From Actinomycetota bacterium (lineage in GTDB: Bacteria; Actinomycetota; Acidimicrobiia; Spongiisociales; UBA11373): a stretch of DNA of 59,191 bases. The notes beneath the pieces are model-generated. The model searched no databases and was not told the origin of the DNA. It saw only the letters and a list, made by a program, of their open reading frames with translations. The stretch covers positions 1 through 59,191 of the forward strand of contig JAHLKU010000012.1 of the NCBI GenBank assembly GCA_020444505.1, given 5' to 3'. How positions within the stretch are numbered: position 1 is the first letter of the stretch; the number at the start of each line of letters is the position of its first letter. Positions 34,286 through 43,700 of the stretch are shown here, in pieces. The translations under genes were made by a program, and so were the position numbers.

Positions 34286-34933
34286 TCAGATCCGCAGGAA
34301 GCCCACCTCGTAGTCGCGGCTGATCAGCACGTCGGCGCGGGTCTTGTGCTCGGAGATGATGCGGTGCTCGATCTCGAGCACCTCCTCGATGAACGGGTCG
34401 AAGTCCTCACGCGCCCGCTTCTGGCGGTGCTCCATGGTGTCCAGCCGATTGCGAGCGATGAACACCCGGCGGTCCACGTTGGACAGCAGGCTGGTGTAGG
34501 TGCCCTCGGCGATCACCACGCGGGCGTCTCCGAACTCGAGCCGTTCCTCGGTGATGCGGTCCTCTTCGTAGATCACGAGCGGCTTCACCATGGAGGCGGC
34601 GCCCTCCCGGGCCGCGGCGAGGTGCTCGTCGAGCAGGTCGAGGCGGACCTCGGTGGGGCCCACCCAGCACAGGTTGGCCCGCCGGGTCCGATCGTTGGTC
34701 TTCGGGGGGTGGACGAAGTAGTCGTCCTGCTGCAGGATCGCCGCCTCGATGCCGAGCGGCTCCAACGCCTCGGCGATGGCCTTGGCGGTCTCCGACTTCC
34801 CGCTGCCCGACTCGCCCGCAACCGTCAGGGTGGTGCGGCGGGCCCGGTCGCGGATCTCGGCAACCAGCCGCTCCACGATCATCTCGGCCGCCCGCCGGTG
34901 GTGCTCCTCGACGATGATGATGTCGCCCTTCAC
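34286..34933 (-). CDS. Uridine-kinase-like P-loop kinase with AAA-type P-loop
   Basis: 215 aa from GTG 34933, with GGAGGG upstream and TATACT (34961-34966) as -10. Walker A GESGSGKSETAKAIAEAL, then LQQDDYFVHPPKTNDRTRR (uridine kinase-like substrate loop with Asp-Asp), and VVIAEGTYTSLLSNVDRRVFIARN (Walker B-like Glu). The end is HRQKRAREDFDPFIEEVLEIEH. Probably phosphorylates a nucleoside or a small alcohol. A second, different kinase of this superfamily is at 10619. Confidence 0.8.
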   Translation of the reverse strand: MKGDIIIVEEHHRRAAEMIVERLVAEIRDRARRTTLTVAGESGSGKSETAKAIAEALEPLGIEAAILQQDDYFVHPPKTNDRTRRANLCWVGPTEVRLDLLDEHLAAAREGAASMVKPLVIYEEDRITEERLEFGDARVVIAEGTYTSLLSNVDRRVFIARNRLDTMEHRQKRAREDFDPFIEEVLEIEHRIISEHKTRADVLISRDYEVGFLRI

Positions 34934-34970
34934 GGTCCCTCCGGGTCGATCGCCGTGCGGAGTATACGAA

Positions 34971-34987
34971 CCGCCTGCGAGAGGCGG
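34971..34987 (-). terminator. Weak hairpin after diguanylate cyclase
   Basis: 6-bp stem CCGCCT/AGGCGG with 5-base loop, 6 bases beyond the cyclase stop codon on the minus strand. No T-run. Confidence 0.35.
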
Positions 34988-34992
34988 CCCGC

Positions 34993-35943
34993 TCAGCCGG
35001 CCGTCCGGGCGGGCACGATCTCCACGTCCACGGTGACCGCGTCCACCGCGCCGTCGCTCCCGACGCCGTCCCACCGCAGCCACGGCCCGGCGATGACGGA
35101 GCCGACGATCCGGTCCTTGCCGAGCCGCTTGGCCCGGTACATCAACTCGTCGGCCGCATCCACCATGGCGCCGACGGTGGTGGGCACGATGCGGAACGTG
35201 GCGATGCCGATGGACGAGGTGACCGGGGTCTCCTCGTCGCCCAGGGTCCGCCTGGCGCGCTGCAGCACCGCCGCCGCCTCCCGGGCGTCGGTGTCGGGGA
35301 GCAGCAGGGCGAACTCGTCGCCCCCGATGCGGCAGAACAGGTCGGTGCCCCGGATGGTCCGCATCACCCGGGCGGCCAGTTCCTCCAGGATCCGGTCTCC
35401 CGCCTGATGGCCCCGCCGGTCGTTGAGCTCCTTGAATCCGTCCAGATCGAGGTAGGCCACGCTGATCGGCTCTCCGCGCCGCTCGGCACGCAGCCGTTCC
35501 CGTTCGGCGGCCTCCTGGAAGGCGCGGCGGTTGAGCGCCCCGGTGAGCGGGTCGGTGGCCGCCGCCTCGGCATGGCCGGCCAGTGCGGCCCGCGCCCGGC
35601 CCGGCAGGACGGCGGCGGCCAGGAGCACCGCCAGCAGGGCGAGCGCGCTCCACGCCCCGGCGGCGTCGGGCCGGACGGCGAATGCGCCCCCTGCCGCAGC
35701 GACGGCCAGGGCGACGGCGTGGGCGACGGGGGCGCACCACCCGGTGACGGCCACCGGGAACACGGCGAGAGCCGACAGGAACACGGCCCGCCCGGCGGTG
35801 GCGTCGGCGGCGACGACGGCGGCCGCCGCCGCGGCGGCGGCCATGGTGACGAGGAAGGGGGAGCGGCCGCAGCCGCCCGGCTCGGGGGCGGTGCGCGGTG
35901 CCGCCCCGTCCGCCCCGGTCGTCTCCCTGCCCATGAATCCCAT
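34993..35943 (-). CDS. Membrane diguanylate cyclase (GGDEF)
   Basis: 316 aa. Residues about 30-120 are hydrophobic (about four TM segments). The GGDEF domain starts at DPLTGALNRRAF (131-142), with YLDLDGFKELND, and has RIGGDEF at 205-211. An inhibitory I-site RGTD (198-201) lies at the standard position, so product inhibition by c-di-GMP is expected. Makes cyclic di-GMP. ATG 35943 has GAGAAT 7 bases upstream (leaderless); an ATG three codons later is an alternative. No PilZ or EAL gene is in the window. Confidence 0.93.
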   Translation of the reverse strand: MGFMGRETTGADGAAPRTAPEPGGCGRSPFLVTMAAAAAAAAVVAADATAGRAVFLSALAVFPVAVTGWCAPVAHAVALAVAAAGGAFAVRPDAAGAWSALALLAVLLAAAVLPGRARAALAGHAEAAATDPLTGALNRRAFQEAAERERLRAERRGEPISVAYLDLDGFKELNDRRGHQAGDRILEELAARVMRTIRGTDLFCRIGGDEFALLLPDTDAREAAAVLQRARRTLGDEETPVTSSIGIATFRIVPTTVGAMVDAADELMYRAKRLGKDRIVGSVIAGPWLRWDGVGSDGAVDAVTVDVEIVPARTAG

Positions 35944-36000
35944 TGGTGTGATTCTCGGCCGCGCGGCGGCGTTCCTTGAGCCTTTCCGTGCGGAGGGGCG

Positions 36001-36651
36001 CTAGCCGCCTATGGGGCAGTCGCCGTCGCCGGGCGACCGCATGCGGTACGTGTCGATGAACTCGTCGACGCCCGCGGCGGTGTCGTAGGCCATCAGGCGC
36101 CGCCATGCGGTGGCCACGATCGGCGCCTCGAGGCCCTCCTGGGGGCTCACCACCACATGGGAGTCGTAGGCCGAGGCTGCGGCGATCAGCGCCTCCCGGT
36201 CGGCGGCGGGCAGGTCGGGGGAGTACCACAGCACGACCGCGCCGTAGTAGACGGCCGTGGCGGCGGCTTCGGTGGTGATCTCCTCGTCGAAGACGCCGCA
36301 CGCCTGGGCGTCCTCGCGGTACTCGCCGCTGGTGGGCGTGGAGGTGCCGTACTCCACCGTCTGGCCCTCGGCCAGCGGGACGGCACGGATCTCCGGCACC
36401 ACCGTGACCCCCTCCACCTCGGAGTCCGGCCAGAAGAACCACAGTGCGGCCGCCGTCACGCCGGCCCCGACCAGGGCCATGCGCGACCAGCGCTTCACGA
36501 GGGACATGCGCTGGTCCTTGCGTTGCTGGGCCATGGCGGCACGGCGGCGCTCCTCGCGCTGGCGGCGGCGTGCCTCCTCGCGCTGGGCGGCGACCCTGGC
36601 GCGGTCGGGATCGTGGCGGTTGCGGCGGCGCTTCTTCTTCTGCTGAGCCAT
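36001..36651 (-). CDS. DUF3105 family membrane protein
   Basis: 216 aa. A strongly basic N-terminus (MAQQKKKRRRNRHD and an Arg/Gln/Glu-rich helix to about 50), one TM segment (about 58-75, MALVGAGVTAAALWFFW) and an outer domain with VEYGTSTPTSGEYREDAQACGVFDEEI, VVLWYSPDLP and VVVSPQEGLEAPIVATAWRRLM. The HxxCGxY-like heme/copper type of motif of DUF3105 is represented by AQACGVF. Two Cys (ACGVF and GDCPIGG) could pair. TACACT (36661-36666) is the likely -10 box, giving a leader of about 3 bases. Function unknown. Confidence 0.75.
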   Translation of the reverse strand: MAQQKKKRRRNRHDPDRARVAAQREEARRRQREERRRAAMAQQRKDQRMSLVKRWSRMALVGAGVTAAALWFFWPDSEVEGVTVVPEIRAVPLAEGQTVEYGTSTPTSGEYREDAQACGVFDEEITTEAAATAVYYGAVVLWYSPDLPAADREALIAAASAYDSHVVVSPQEGLEAPIVATAWRRLMAYDTAAGVDEFIDTYRMRSPGDGDCPIGG

Positions 36652-36708
36652 GAGGACCACAGTGTACGTGAGCCGGGCGGTGCCCTTGCTTGCCGGCGGG
36701 CCCTTCCA

Positions 36709-36714
36709 TACCCT
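36709..36714 (+). promoter_or_regulatory. -10 box of HTH-clpS operon
   Basis: TACCCT, exactly 6 bases before GTG 36721. It identifies the GTG as start of the small HTH protein and as first base of the clpS transcript. Confidence 0.65.
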
Positions 36715-36720
36715 GTCGGT

Positions 36721-36942
36721 GTGGAGCGGATCACCGTGGACCTCGGGAGGGAATGGCTGTCGGTCGCCGACATCTGCGACTACATGGCCGTGTCGACCTT
36801 CGTGGTCACGCGCCTCCTCCGTTCCGGCGACCTGCCCGGCATCAAGATGGGCAGGGAGTGGCGCGTGGCGGCGGCCGACTTCGAGGACTGGCTGAACGAC
36901 GAGCGCTCCCGCAGCACGACCCGCCGGGCTCCCGGGCACTGA
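36721..36942 (+). CDS. Small helix-turn-helix (excisionase/MerR-like) DNA-binding protein
   Basis: 73 aa. LSVADICDYMAVSTFVVTRLLRSGDLPGIKMGREWRVAAADFEDWL is the standard HTH_17/excisionase-like single-domain wing protein. It is first in an operon with clpS (2-bp gap) and the DUF2017 gene (4-bp overlap), so it may regulate its own operon. A phage origin is unlikely: no integrase is present. Confidence 0.8.
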   Translation: MERITVDLGREWLSVADICDYMAVSTFVVTRLLRSGDLPGIKMGREWRVAAADFEDWLNDERSRSTTRRAPGH

Positions 36943-36944
36943 CC

Positions 36945-37232
36945 GTGCCGCTGGCACCCGACCGCATCCACCGGCCCGACACGGGCGACGCCCCCGCCAC
37001 CGACCGCGGGTGGCAGGTGGTGGTCTGGAACGACCCGGTGAACCTGATGTCGTACGTGGTGTACGTGCTCCGCAAGCTCTTCGGGCACTCGCTCGAGGAA
37101 GCCACCCGGCTGATGCTGGCCGTGCACCACGAGGGGCGGGCGGTCGTGGCGCACGGTCCGCTCGAGAAGGCCGAGTCCGATTGCCACCGGCTCCATCACC
37201 ACGGCCTCTGGGCCACGCTGGAGCGGCTGTGA
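36945..37232 (+). CDS. clpS: ClpS, N-end-rule adaptor of Clp protease
   Basis: 95 aa from GTG 36945. The core VVVWNDPVNLMSYVVYVLRKLFGHSLEEATRLMLAVHHEGRAVVAHG matches ClpS: the NDP/N motif binds the N-terminal residue pocket and the VHHEG segment the His that contacts the alpha-amino group. Delivers N-degron proteins to ClpC/ClpA. Cytosolic. Co-transcribed with the HTH gene upstream and DUF2017 downstream. Confidence 0.95.
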   Translation: MPLAPDRIHRPDTGDAPATDRGWQVVVWNDPVNLMSYVVYVLRKLFGHSLEEATRLMLAVHHEGRAVVAHGPLEKAESDCHRLHHHGLWATLERL

Positions 37233-37690
37233 CCTACCCGTTCGCCAACGTGGCCGGCGGCGTCGCCGTGCTGCTCGCCCCCGCCGAGCGGGAGGTGCTG
37301 CTGGCGGTCCCGATCCTGCTGCGGAGCCGCTCCGGAGACGCCGACGGCGCCCCGGCGTGGGCCCGGCTCCGCGCTGCGGGCCACCTCGACGACCCCGAGG
37401 CCGCTGCCCGCTTCGCCGACCTCACGGCCGGGATGCTCGCCGGTGCCCAGGCCGACGACCTCGACCGCTTCGAGGAGACCCTCGACGACGAGGTGCTGGA
37501 CACCGCGTCGGCGGAGTGCTGGATGCGCGCCATCGGCGAGGCCCGGCTGCTGGTGGCGGCCCGGCTCGGCATCGAGGAGGACGGCTGGGAGGACGATGCC
37601 GGCGAGCAGGACCTGGTGGAGATGACCGTGCTGCGGGTGCTCGGCTATCTGCAGGAGGGCCTGGTGGCCGCGCTCTCCGAGCGCATCTGA
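37229..37690 (+). CDS. DUF2017 protein (ClpS-associated)
   Basis: 153 aa; GTG 37229 overlaps the clpS TGA (GTGA). Contains AEREVLLAVPILLRSR, AAARFADLTAGMLAGAQADDLDRFEETLDD and EEDGWEDDAGEQDLVEMTVLRVLGYLQEGLVAAL. Mostly helical and acidic. In actinobacteria DUF2017 regularly follows clpS, suggesting a shared role in Clp proteolysis; biochemical role unknown. Confidence 0.85.
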   Translation: MTYPFANVAGGVAVLLAPAEREVLLAVPILLRSRSGDADGAPAWARLRAAGHLDDPEAAARFADLTAGMLAGAQADDLDRFEETLDDEVLDTASAECWMRAIGEARLLVAARLGIEEDGWEDDAGEQDLVEMTVLRVLGYLQEGLVAALSERI

Positions 37691-37735
37691 GGCGCCGTCC
37701 CTAGGCTCGGGGTGGACTCCGAAGGGAGGGATTGC

Positions 37736-38884
37736 GTGCTCGACCGCTCCACCGTCGACCGCCTCCGCTCGGCCGACACCGCCGGCGCCCCCGTCCTGTC
37801 CGTCTACCTCGGCGTGCCCACCGACGTGGCTGCCTTCCGGGGGCTCCCCGCTCGATTGAAGGCGGCGCTCCGCCCGGTGAGGGAGCAGCTCGCCGCCGGA
37901 TGGTTCGACGCCGGGGCGATGGCTGCACTGGAGGCCGACCTCGACGCCGTTGCCCTGCTGCTCGAACGGGCGCCCGAGGCACGGGGCGGGTCGCTGGCGC
38001 TGTTCGTCTGCGGGGAGGCCGGGCTGGCAGAGGCCGTGCCGCTGCCGGGACCGGTGCGCGACCGGGCGGTGGCCGACCGGGCGCCGTACCTGGGCCCGAT
38101 CGAGGCGATGCTGGCCCACTACCGGCGGTACTGCGCGGTGGTGGTGGACCGCCGGATCGCCTCCATCTACCGCTTCTCCCAGGGCCGGCTGCGGGCGTGG
38201 GAGCAACTGGGCGAGGAGGAGGTTCGCAAGGACAACTACGGGGGCTTCGACGGGCGCGAGGAGCAGGCCGTCCGGGCCCGGGCCGAGACGGTGGCCAGGC
38301 GGCTGTTCCGGTCCACCGCCGACCGCCTCGCCGGCCTGCTGCGGGACGGGCGCTTCGACCTGGTGGTGCTCGGCGGGAACCCGGCCAACGTCCGGGGCCT
38401 GGAGGCCGAACTGGCTCCGGAGGTGCGGTCGGTCCTGGCCGGGACGTTCACGCTGGATCCGGGCACGGCGACGCCGGCGGACGTGCTGGCCCGCTGCACC
38501 GAGACCACCGAGGCCTACGAGCGTGCCGCGGCGGCCGCCGAGGTGGCGTCGCTCCTCGACACTGCGGCGGCCGGAGGGCGGGCCGTCACCGGCATCGAAG
38601 GGGTGCTCGCCGCCGTCAACCAGCGGGCCGTCGCCCTGCTGGTGGTCGCCGCGACCGGGACCACTCCCGGCGTGGCGTGCTCCGAGTGCGGCTGGCTGGG
38701 ACGGCGCGGCGGCCTGTGCGGCTACTGCGGCGAGGCGACCGTCGTGGTGCCGGACCTGATCGACCGGATGGCCGAGCGTGTCCGCTCCGACGGGGGCGAG
38801 GTGGTGTACGCGCTGGGTGACACCCCGCTGCAGGACGACCAGGTGGGCGCCCGTCTCAGGTTCGAGGTGACCGTGGGCCGGTGA
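37736..38884 (+). CDS. Bacterial eRF1-like (baeRF) protein
   Basis: 382 aa from GTG 37736 (GGGAGGG, 6-base spacing). APVLSVYLGVPTD near the start, then the RNase-H-like middle domain (CAVVVDRRIASIYRFSQGRLRAWEQL) with KDNYGGFDGREEQAVRARAE where eRF1 has its GGQ loop, and a C-terminal L7Ae/eRF1-3-like domain with zinc cysteines ACSECGWLGRRGGLCGYCGE. This matches the bacterial baeRF families related to peptidyl-tRNA release factors; many are proposed to act in ribosome rescue. The canonical GGQ is absent. A DUF-type annotation is also possible. Confidence 0.78.
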   Translation: MLDRSTVDRLRSADTAGAPVLSVYLGVPTDVAAFRGLPARLKAALRPVREQLAAGWFDAGAMAALEADLDAVALLLERAPEARGGSLALFVCGEAGLAEAVPLPGPVRDRAVADRAPYLGPIEAMLAHYRRYCAVVVDRRIASIYRFSQGRLRAWEQLGEEEVRKDNYGGFDGREEQAVRARAETVARRLFRSTADRLAGLLRDGRFDLVVLGGNPANVRGLEAELAPEVRSVLAGTFTLDPGTATPADVLARCTETTEAYERAAAAAEVASLLDTAAAGGRAVTGIEGVLAAVNQRAVALLVVAATGTTPGVACSECGWLGRRGGLCGYCGEATVVVPDLIDRMAERVRSDGGEVVYALGDTPLQDDQVGARLRFEVTVGR

Positions 38885-38933
38885 GCCCGTCGAATCGTTC
38901 AATGGCCGGCGGCCGCCGGTCGATACAACATCG

Positions 38934-40511
38934 ATGTTCACGCGCTCCACCAGAGTGGGCAGGCCGCGCTCCGGGCGGCCCCGCTCCCGACGGACCCGGC
39001 TGGCCGCCATCGCGCTCGGCTCGGGTGTGGTCATGGTGCTGGTGTTCGCCCTGGTGTTCTCGATCGCCTTCGGCACCCGCAAGGTCTCCGCCCATGCCGA
39101 GGCGCTCCACAGCGCCGACGAGGCGCTCCGCGCCGCCACCGTCGCCCGCGCCCAGGCCGGGATGGCCGCCCACCTGATCATCCTCCAGGAGGGTTTCGGC
39201 TTCGACGCGGCCGAGGGCATCGACATCGCCCTCGGCGAGGCCAACACCGCCGTTTTCGACCTCCAGGCCAGCCTCGACGAGTTGGACGGACAGACCGGCG
39301 GGCTCGACGGGAGGCTCGCCGCCGCCGCCGCCGACTTCTCGGACTCCGTCGCCGGTATCACCACCGCCGTGGTCGGCGCCGACGTGGACGCCGCCGAGGC
39401 CTACGGCGCCTCCCTCGACGAGGCCTTCCGGGTGCTCACCGGGGCGGTGGTGGTGGAGCGCGACTATCAGGCGTCGCAGGTGGCGGCCGCCAACCAGACC
39501 ATGGGCCGGGTCGGCGACCTGGTGCGCTTCCTGGTGGCGTTCCTGGTGCCGACCGCCGTGATCCTGCTGTACCGGGAGCTGTCGCAGCGCCAGCAGCGCC
39601 AGTCGGAACTGGAGGTGCGCCTGAGGTCCGAGCAGGAGCTGGGGAAGGCCAGGGACGAGTTCGTCGCCAACGCCAGCCACGAGCTGCGCACGCCGCTCAC
39701 CGCCGTCTTCGGCCTCGCCCACATCCTGGAGGAGGACCCGGAGGTGGCGGCTTCGGAGACCGCGTCCGAGATGGTCGGCATGATCATCAGCGAGACCCAC
39801 GACCTGTCCCGCATGGTGGACGACCTGCTCACCACGGCCCGCCTCGACGCCGGGGCCCTCCATTTCCAGTTCGAGGACATCGGGGTGCTGGAAGAGGTGC
39901 GGGAGGTGGTGGACCCCATGGCGAGAGCCGGCACCGAACTGGGGGTGGACGTGCACCCCGCCGTGGTGCGGGCGGACCGGCTGCGGCTGCGCCAGGTGAT
40001 CCGCAACCTGCTCTCCAACGCGGCCAAGTACGGCGGTGCCGACATCCGGCTCATCGGCCGGGTGGAATCCGGCTGGTACGAACTGGTCGTCGCCGACGAC
40101 GGCGAGGGCGTCCCCACCGAGATCGAGAGCCGCCTGTTCCAGCGCTTCCTGCACCACGGCGACGTGCCGCTGGTACTGGGGAGTGTGGGCCTGGGACTGT
40201 CGATCGTCCAGGCCCTCGCCGAAGGCATGGGCGGAGCGGTCTGGTACGAGCGTGACGGCGGCTGGACCAAGTTCGTGGTGCGGGTGCCGCTGGCGAAGGC
40301 CCGCTCCGAGAGCCGGTTCCGCGAGGCCGATCTGACGCGCTCCCGCGCCCGCCTGCAGAGCCCGGGTGGTGTGGAGGACCCCGTCGCGGCGGTTCCCGCA
40401 GGCGCCGCACCCGAGCCGCCTCCGATCCCCGCCCTGAGCGGCGCCGACGCCGGCCTCGGGGCCTTCGCCGCGGCGGAGCAACTCCGCCGTCTGGGTGCCC
40501 GCAAGCGGTGA
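38934..40511 (+). CDS. Membrane sensor histidine kinase, orphan
   Basis: 525 aa. TM1 at about 22-46, outer sensor region 48-190 (all-alpha, CHASE3-like), TM2 about 196-214, coiled linker, HisKA with phosphorylated His249 in NASHELRTPLT, and HATPase: RQVIRNLLSNAAKYGG (N box), VVADDGEGVP (G1), VGLGLSIVQALAEGMGG (G2). The tail from about 470 is Ala/Pro-rich. No response regulator lies in the window. Downstream is the giant surface protein; sensing linked to that surface structure is possible but unproven. Confidence 0.92.
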   Translation: MFTRSTRVGRPRSGRPRSRRTRLAAIALGSGVVMVLVFALVFSIAFGTRKVSAHAEALHSADEALRAATVARAQAGMAAHLIILQEGFGFDAAEGIDIALGEANTAVFDLQASLDELDGQTGGLDGRLAAAAADFSDSVAGITTAVVGADVDAAEAYGASLDEAFRVLTGAVVVERDYQASQVAAANQTMGRVGDLVRFLVAFLVPTAVILLYRELSQRQQRQSELEVRLRSEQELGKARDEFVANASHELRTPLTAVFGLAHILEEDPEVAASETASEMVGMIISETHDLSRMVDDLLTTARLDAGALHFQFEDIGVLEEVREVVDPMARAGTELGVDVHPAVVRADRLRLRQVIRNLLSNAAKYGGADIRLIGRVESGWYELVVADDGEGVPTEIESRLFQRFLHHGDVPLVLGSVGLGLSIVQALAEGMGGAVWYERDGGWTKFVVRVPLAKARSESRFREADLTRSRARLQSPGGVEDPVAAVPAGAAPEPPPIPALSGADAGLGAFAAAEQLRRLGARKR

Positions 40512-40740
40512 GCGCCGCGGCGCACCGCGCCGGCGGTCGATTCGTGCCGATCTCCTCGCAGAACCGCGCAAGCCGCGGCCGCAACCTTCCGATGGTCCGG
40601 GGATGATGGGACGACGCGCGCGTCCCCCGCACGCCCCTTCAGGCAGGCGCGACGGGGCTGTGAATCGGGGGGTGACGAGTCCTCCCGTGGCTCGCGGAAC
40701 CATCACGCCCTCCCCGCGCGTCGGTGCCGATGACACGACC
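40512..40740. other. Intergenic region before the giant surface-protein gene
   Basis: 229 bp with no gene and no recognised riboswitch. It contains a GGGACG/CGTCCC hairpin (about 40606-40624) but no clear -10 box of the TANNNT kind, so promoter position and 5' leader of the giant gene are unknown. Earlier starts (ATG 40603) are open but the sequence has little coding character. Confidence 0.5.
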
Positions 40741-43700
40741 ATGGGTGCAGCGGGGAACCGGCCGTTCGAGCAGTATCGCCGCGGCGTCGCCGCGCGCCGA
40801 CGCCGCCACTCCCGGCCGGGCCGCCTGCTCGCCGCGGCCGCGGGGTTGCTGGTGGCCGCCGGGGTCGTGATGGCGCCGTTCCTGATGCGGGCCTCGGAGG
40901 CCCTGTCCGTGCCGGACGCCGTCATGCTGTTCTCGACCAGGGACGACGTCGGGTCGAGCGGCATCCCCGGCCTCGCTTCCTGGAACGACGGCTCGGTGCT
41001 CATGTTCGGGGAGCCGGGGGCGCAGTGGGACCCGCCGCTCACCGCGGGCACGTTCGGCCTCGGCACCGACCTGGAGACGCTCGGCGCCGACGACGTCGCA
41101 GGGGTGCACCTGGTCACCAGGACGGTCACGGTGGGGTCGGCGCCGTCGGTGGCCCTGCAGCCCGGCGACCTTCTGTTCTCGCTCGACGGCGACCGCACGC
41201 TGACCAGCCTCACCACCGTCACGGTCCAGCGCAACGACGTGGTGCTGCTGCGCCCGGCCACCCCCGGCGACTACACATCGGGGACCCTGTCGGTGCTGCT
41301 GGACGATCCGCTCGGCGCCGAACTGCGCGGCCTCACCCTGGTCGAGGTGGGGACCACGGTCGGCGACGTCCCGCTGGCTGCGGGGGAGTTCCTCCTCGCC
41401 CGCGCCGGCGGGTCCGAGGACGAGGACGTGTACCGCTACGTCCCGACGGGGACCGGGGAGGGGACGACGTCCGGAGCCTGGTCGGTGCTCCTGACGGGCG
41501 AGGAGATGGGCATCCAGGCGCAACTCCACGGTCTCGACCTGATCGAGGAGGGTTCCGGGGGGTCCCTGACCGCCGGTTCGCTGGTCGTGACCCTCGACGC
41601 ATCCGACTCGATCGGGTCCGGCGACGTGCTGCCGGTGCAGGCCTCCGACGTGGCCGTGCTCCACGTCACCGGGTCCGGGCCGGCCACCACCACCGCCGAC
41701 CTGCTGTTCGACGGCTCCGACGTCGGCATCTCGAACGCGCTCGACGCGGTGTACGTCGACGGCAACCACCCGCCGTCGCTCGACCAGGACCACGGGGACC
41801 GCACCGACGCCGAAGGAGCCGCCGTCTCGCTGGCCAACCCTGCGACCGACCTGGACGGCGACCCGCTCACCTGGTCGGCCACCGGCCTGCCGCCGGGCCT
41901 GTCGATCGACCCCGGCAGCGGCCTCGTGTCGGGGACGATCCCGTACACGGCGTCCGGGGGGTCGCCGTACACGGTGGAGATCCGGGTCGAGGACCCCGCC
42001 GGAGCCGCCGACACCGACGCGTTCACCTGGGCGGTCACCGACGTCAACGGCGTGCCATCCGTCGACGACCCCGGCGCGCAGTCGGGAGCGGAGGGCGATG
42101 TCGTGTCGGTGGTGGTGGCCGCCACCGATCCCGACGGCGACGGCCTCACCTGGTCTGCGATTGGCCTGCCCGACGGCCTCGGGATCGACCCGGCATCGGG
42201 TGAGGTCTCCGGCACCATCGGCTACGACGCGGCTGCGGGCTCGCCGTTCACCGTCGAGGTGACCGCCACGGACGACGGATCGCCTCCCGCCGCCGGGTCC
42301 GTCACCTTCTCCTGGTCGGTGGCAGACACCAACCGCCCGCCGTCCTTCGGGTACGACCTCTCCGATCGAGTCGACGTGGAGGGCGGCGTGGTGTGGCTGC
42401 CGACGCCGGCGTCCGATCCCGATGGGGACTCCCTGACCTGGTCGGCCGCGGGCCTGCCCCCCGGTCTGGTGATCGACCCGGGCACCGGCGTGATCTCCGG
42501 CACGGTCGCTGCCGGCTCCTCGGCGGGGTCGCCCTACCCGGCGGAAGTGCGCGTCGAGGACCCGGCCGGCCTGTTCGTCACCGATGCCTTCTCCTGGTCG
42601 GTGCTCGAGGGCGTGGTCACCTTCCAGCAGGGGACGGACGGGTACACCGGGAACGAGGACACCCTGGTCTACGAGGGCGCCCCCACCACGGCGTACGGCG
42701 CCGAGGACTACGTCCGGGTGGACGCCGACTGGGTGACACCCGGCGGCGGCGCCACCCAGGGGTTGATCCGCTTCGGAGGGTTGGTGGGCACCGGCCCCGG
42801 GCAGATCCCCCCCGGCTCCACCATCGGGGCGGCCACGCTCCAGGTGTTCGTGACCAACACCAGCCCCGGGGAGGTGGCCCTCCACCGGGTCCTGGCCCCG
42901 TGGAGCGAGGCGTCCACCTGGAACTCGCTCGGGGCCGGCATCCAGGCCGACGGCGCCGAGGGCGCCGTCGCTGCCGATGCGGTGTTCATCGACACGTCCA
43001 CCCCGGGGCAGGTGTCGATCACCGGCCTCGCCGCCTCCGTCCAGGCGTGGGCCGACGGCTCGATCAACCGCGGCTGGGTGCTGTACCCGAGCAGCCCCAC
43101 CGGGTGGCAGTTCAGTTCCTCGGAGTACGTCACCGTGTCGCAGCGCCCCCGGCTGGTCGTGTCGTTCACCCCCAACGCGGCCCCGGTGTTCGGCCAGGAC
43201 CTCGGCGACCGCACCGACCCGGAGGGCACGACGGTGAACCTGTCGGCGGCGGCGTCCGATCCCGAGGGCCACGCCGTCGTCTACGCGGCAACCGGCCTGC
43301 CGGACGGCCTGGCCATCGACACCGGGACGGGACTGATCACCGGGACCATCACCTTCGACGCTGCGGCCGGGTCGCCGCTGGCGGTGCAGATCACCGCCAC
43401 CGACGAGTACGGCGCAGCGTCCACCGACACGTTCACCTGGACGGTGCAGGACCTCAACCGACCGCCCTCGGTGGCGAACCCGGGCGACCGCTCCAACACC
43501 GAGGGCGATCCGGTCACGTTCGCGGTCGGCGGCTCCGACCCCGACGGCGACACGCTCACCTGGACGGCCACCGGCCTGCCCGACGGCCTCTCGATCGATC
43601 CCGGCACCGGAGTCGTGTCGGGCACCCTGTCCTACGCCTCCCAGGGCGTTCACGCGGTGACGGTGCGCGCCACCGACGACGGCGCCCCCGGGTTGTGGGA

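Noticed and set aside
36721-36942. Excisionase of a prophage or integrative element
   Set aside because: Fold is excisionase-like, but no integrase, att repeats or phage genes are near, and it is in operon with clpS.
40512-40740. Riboswitch (c-di-GMP or c-di-AMP) upstream of the giant gene
   Set aside because: I could not match the conserved core of either class; only generic GC hairpins are visible.
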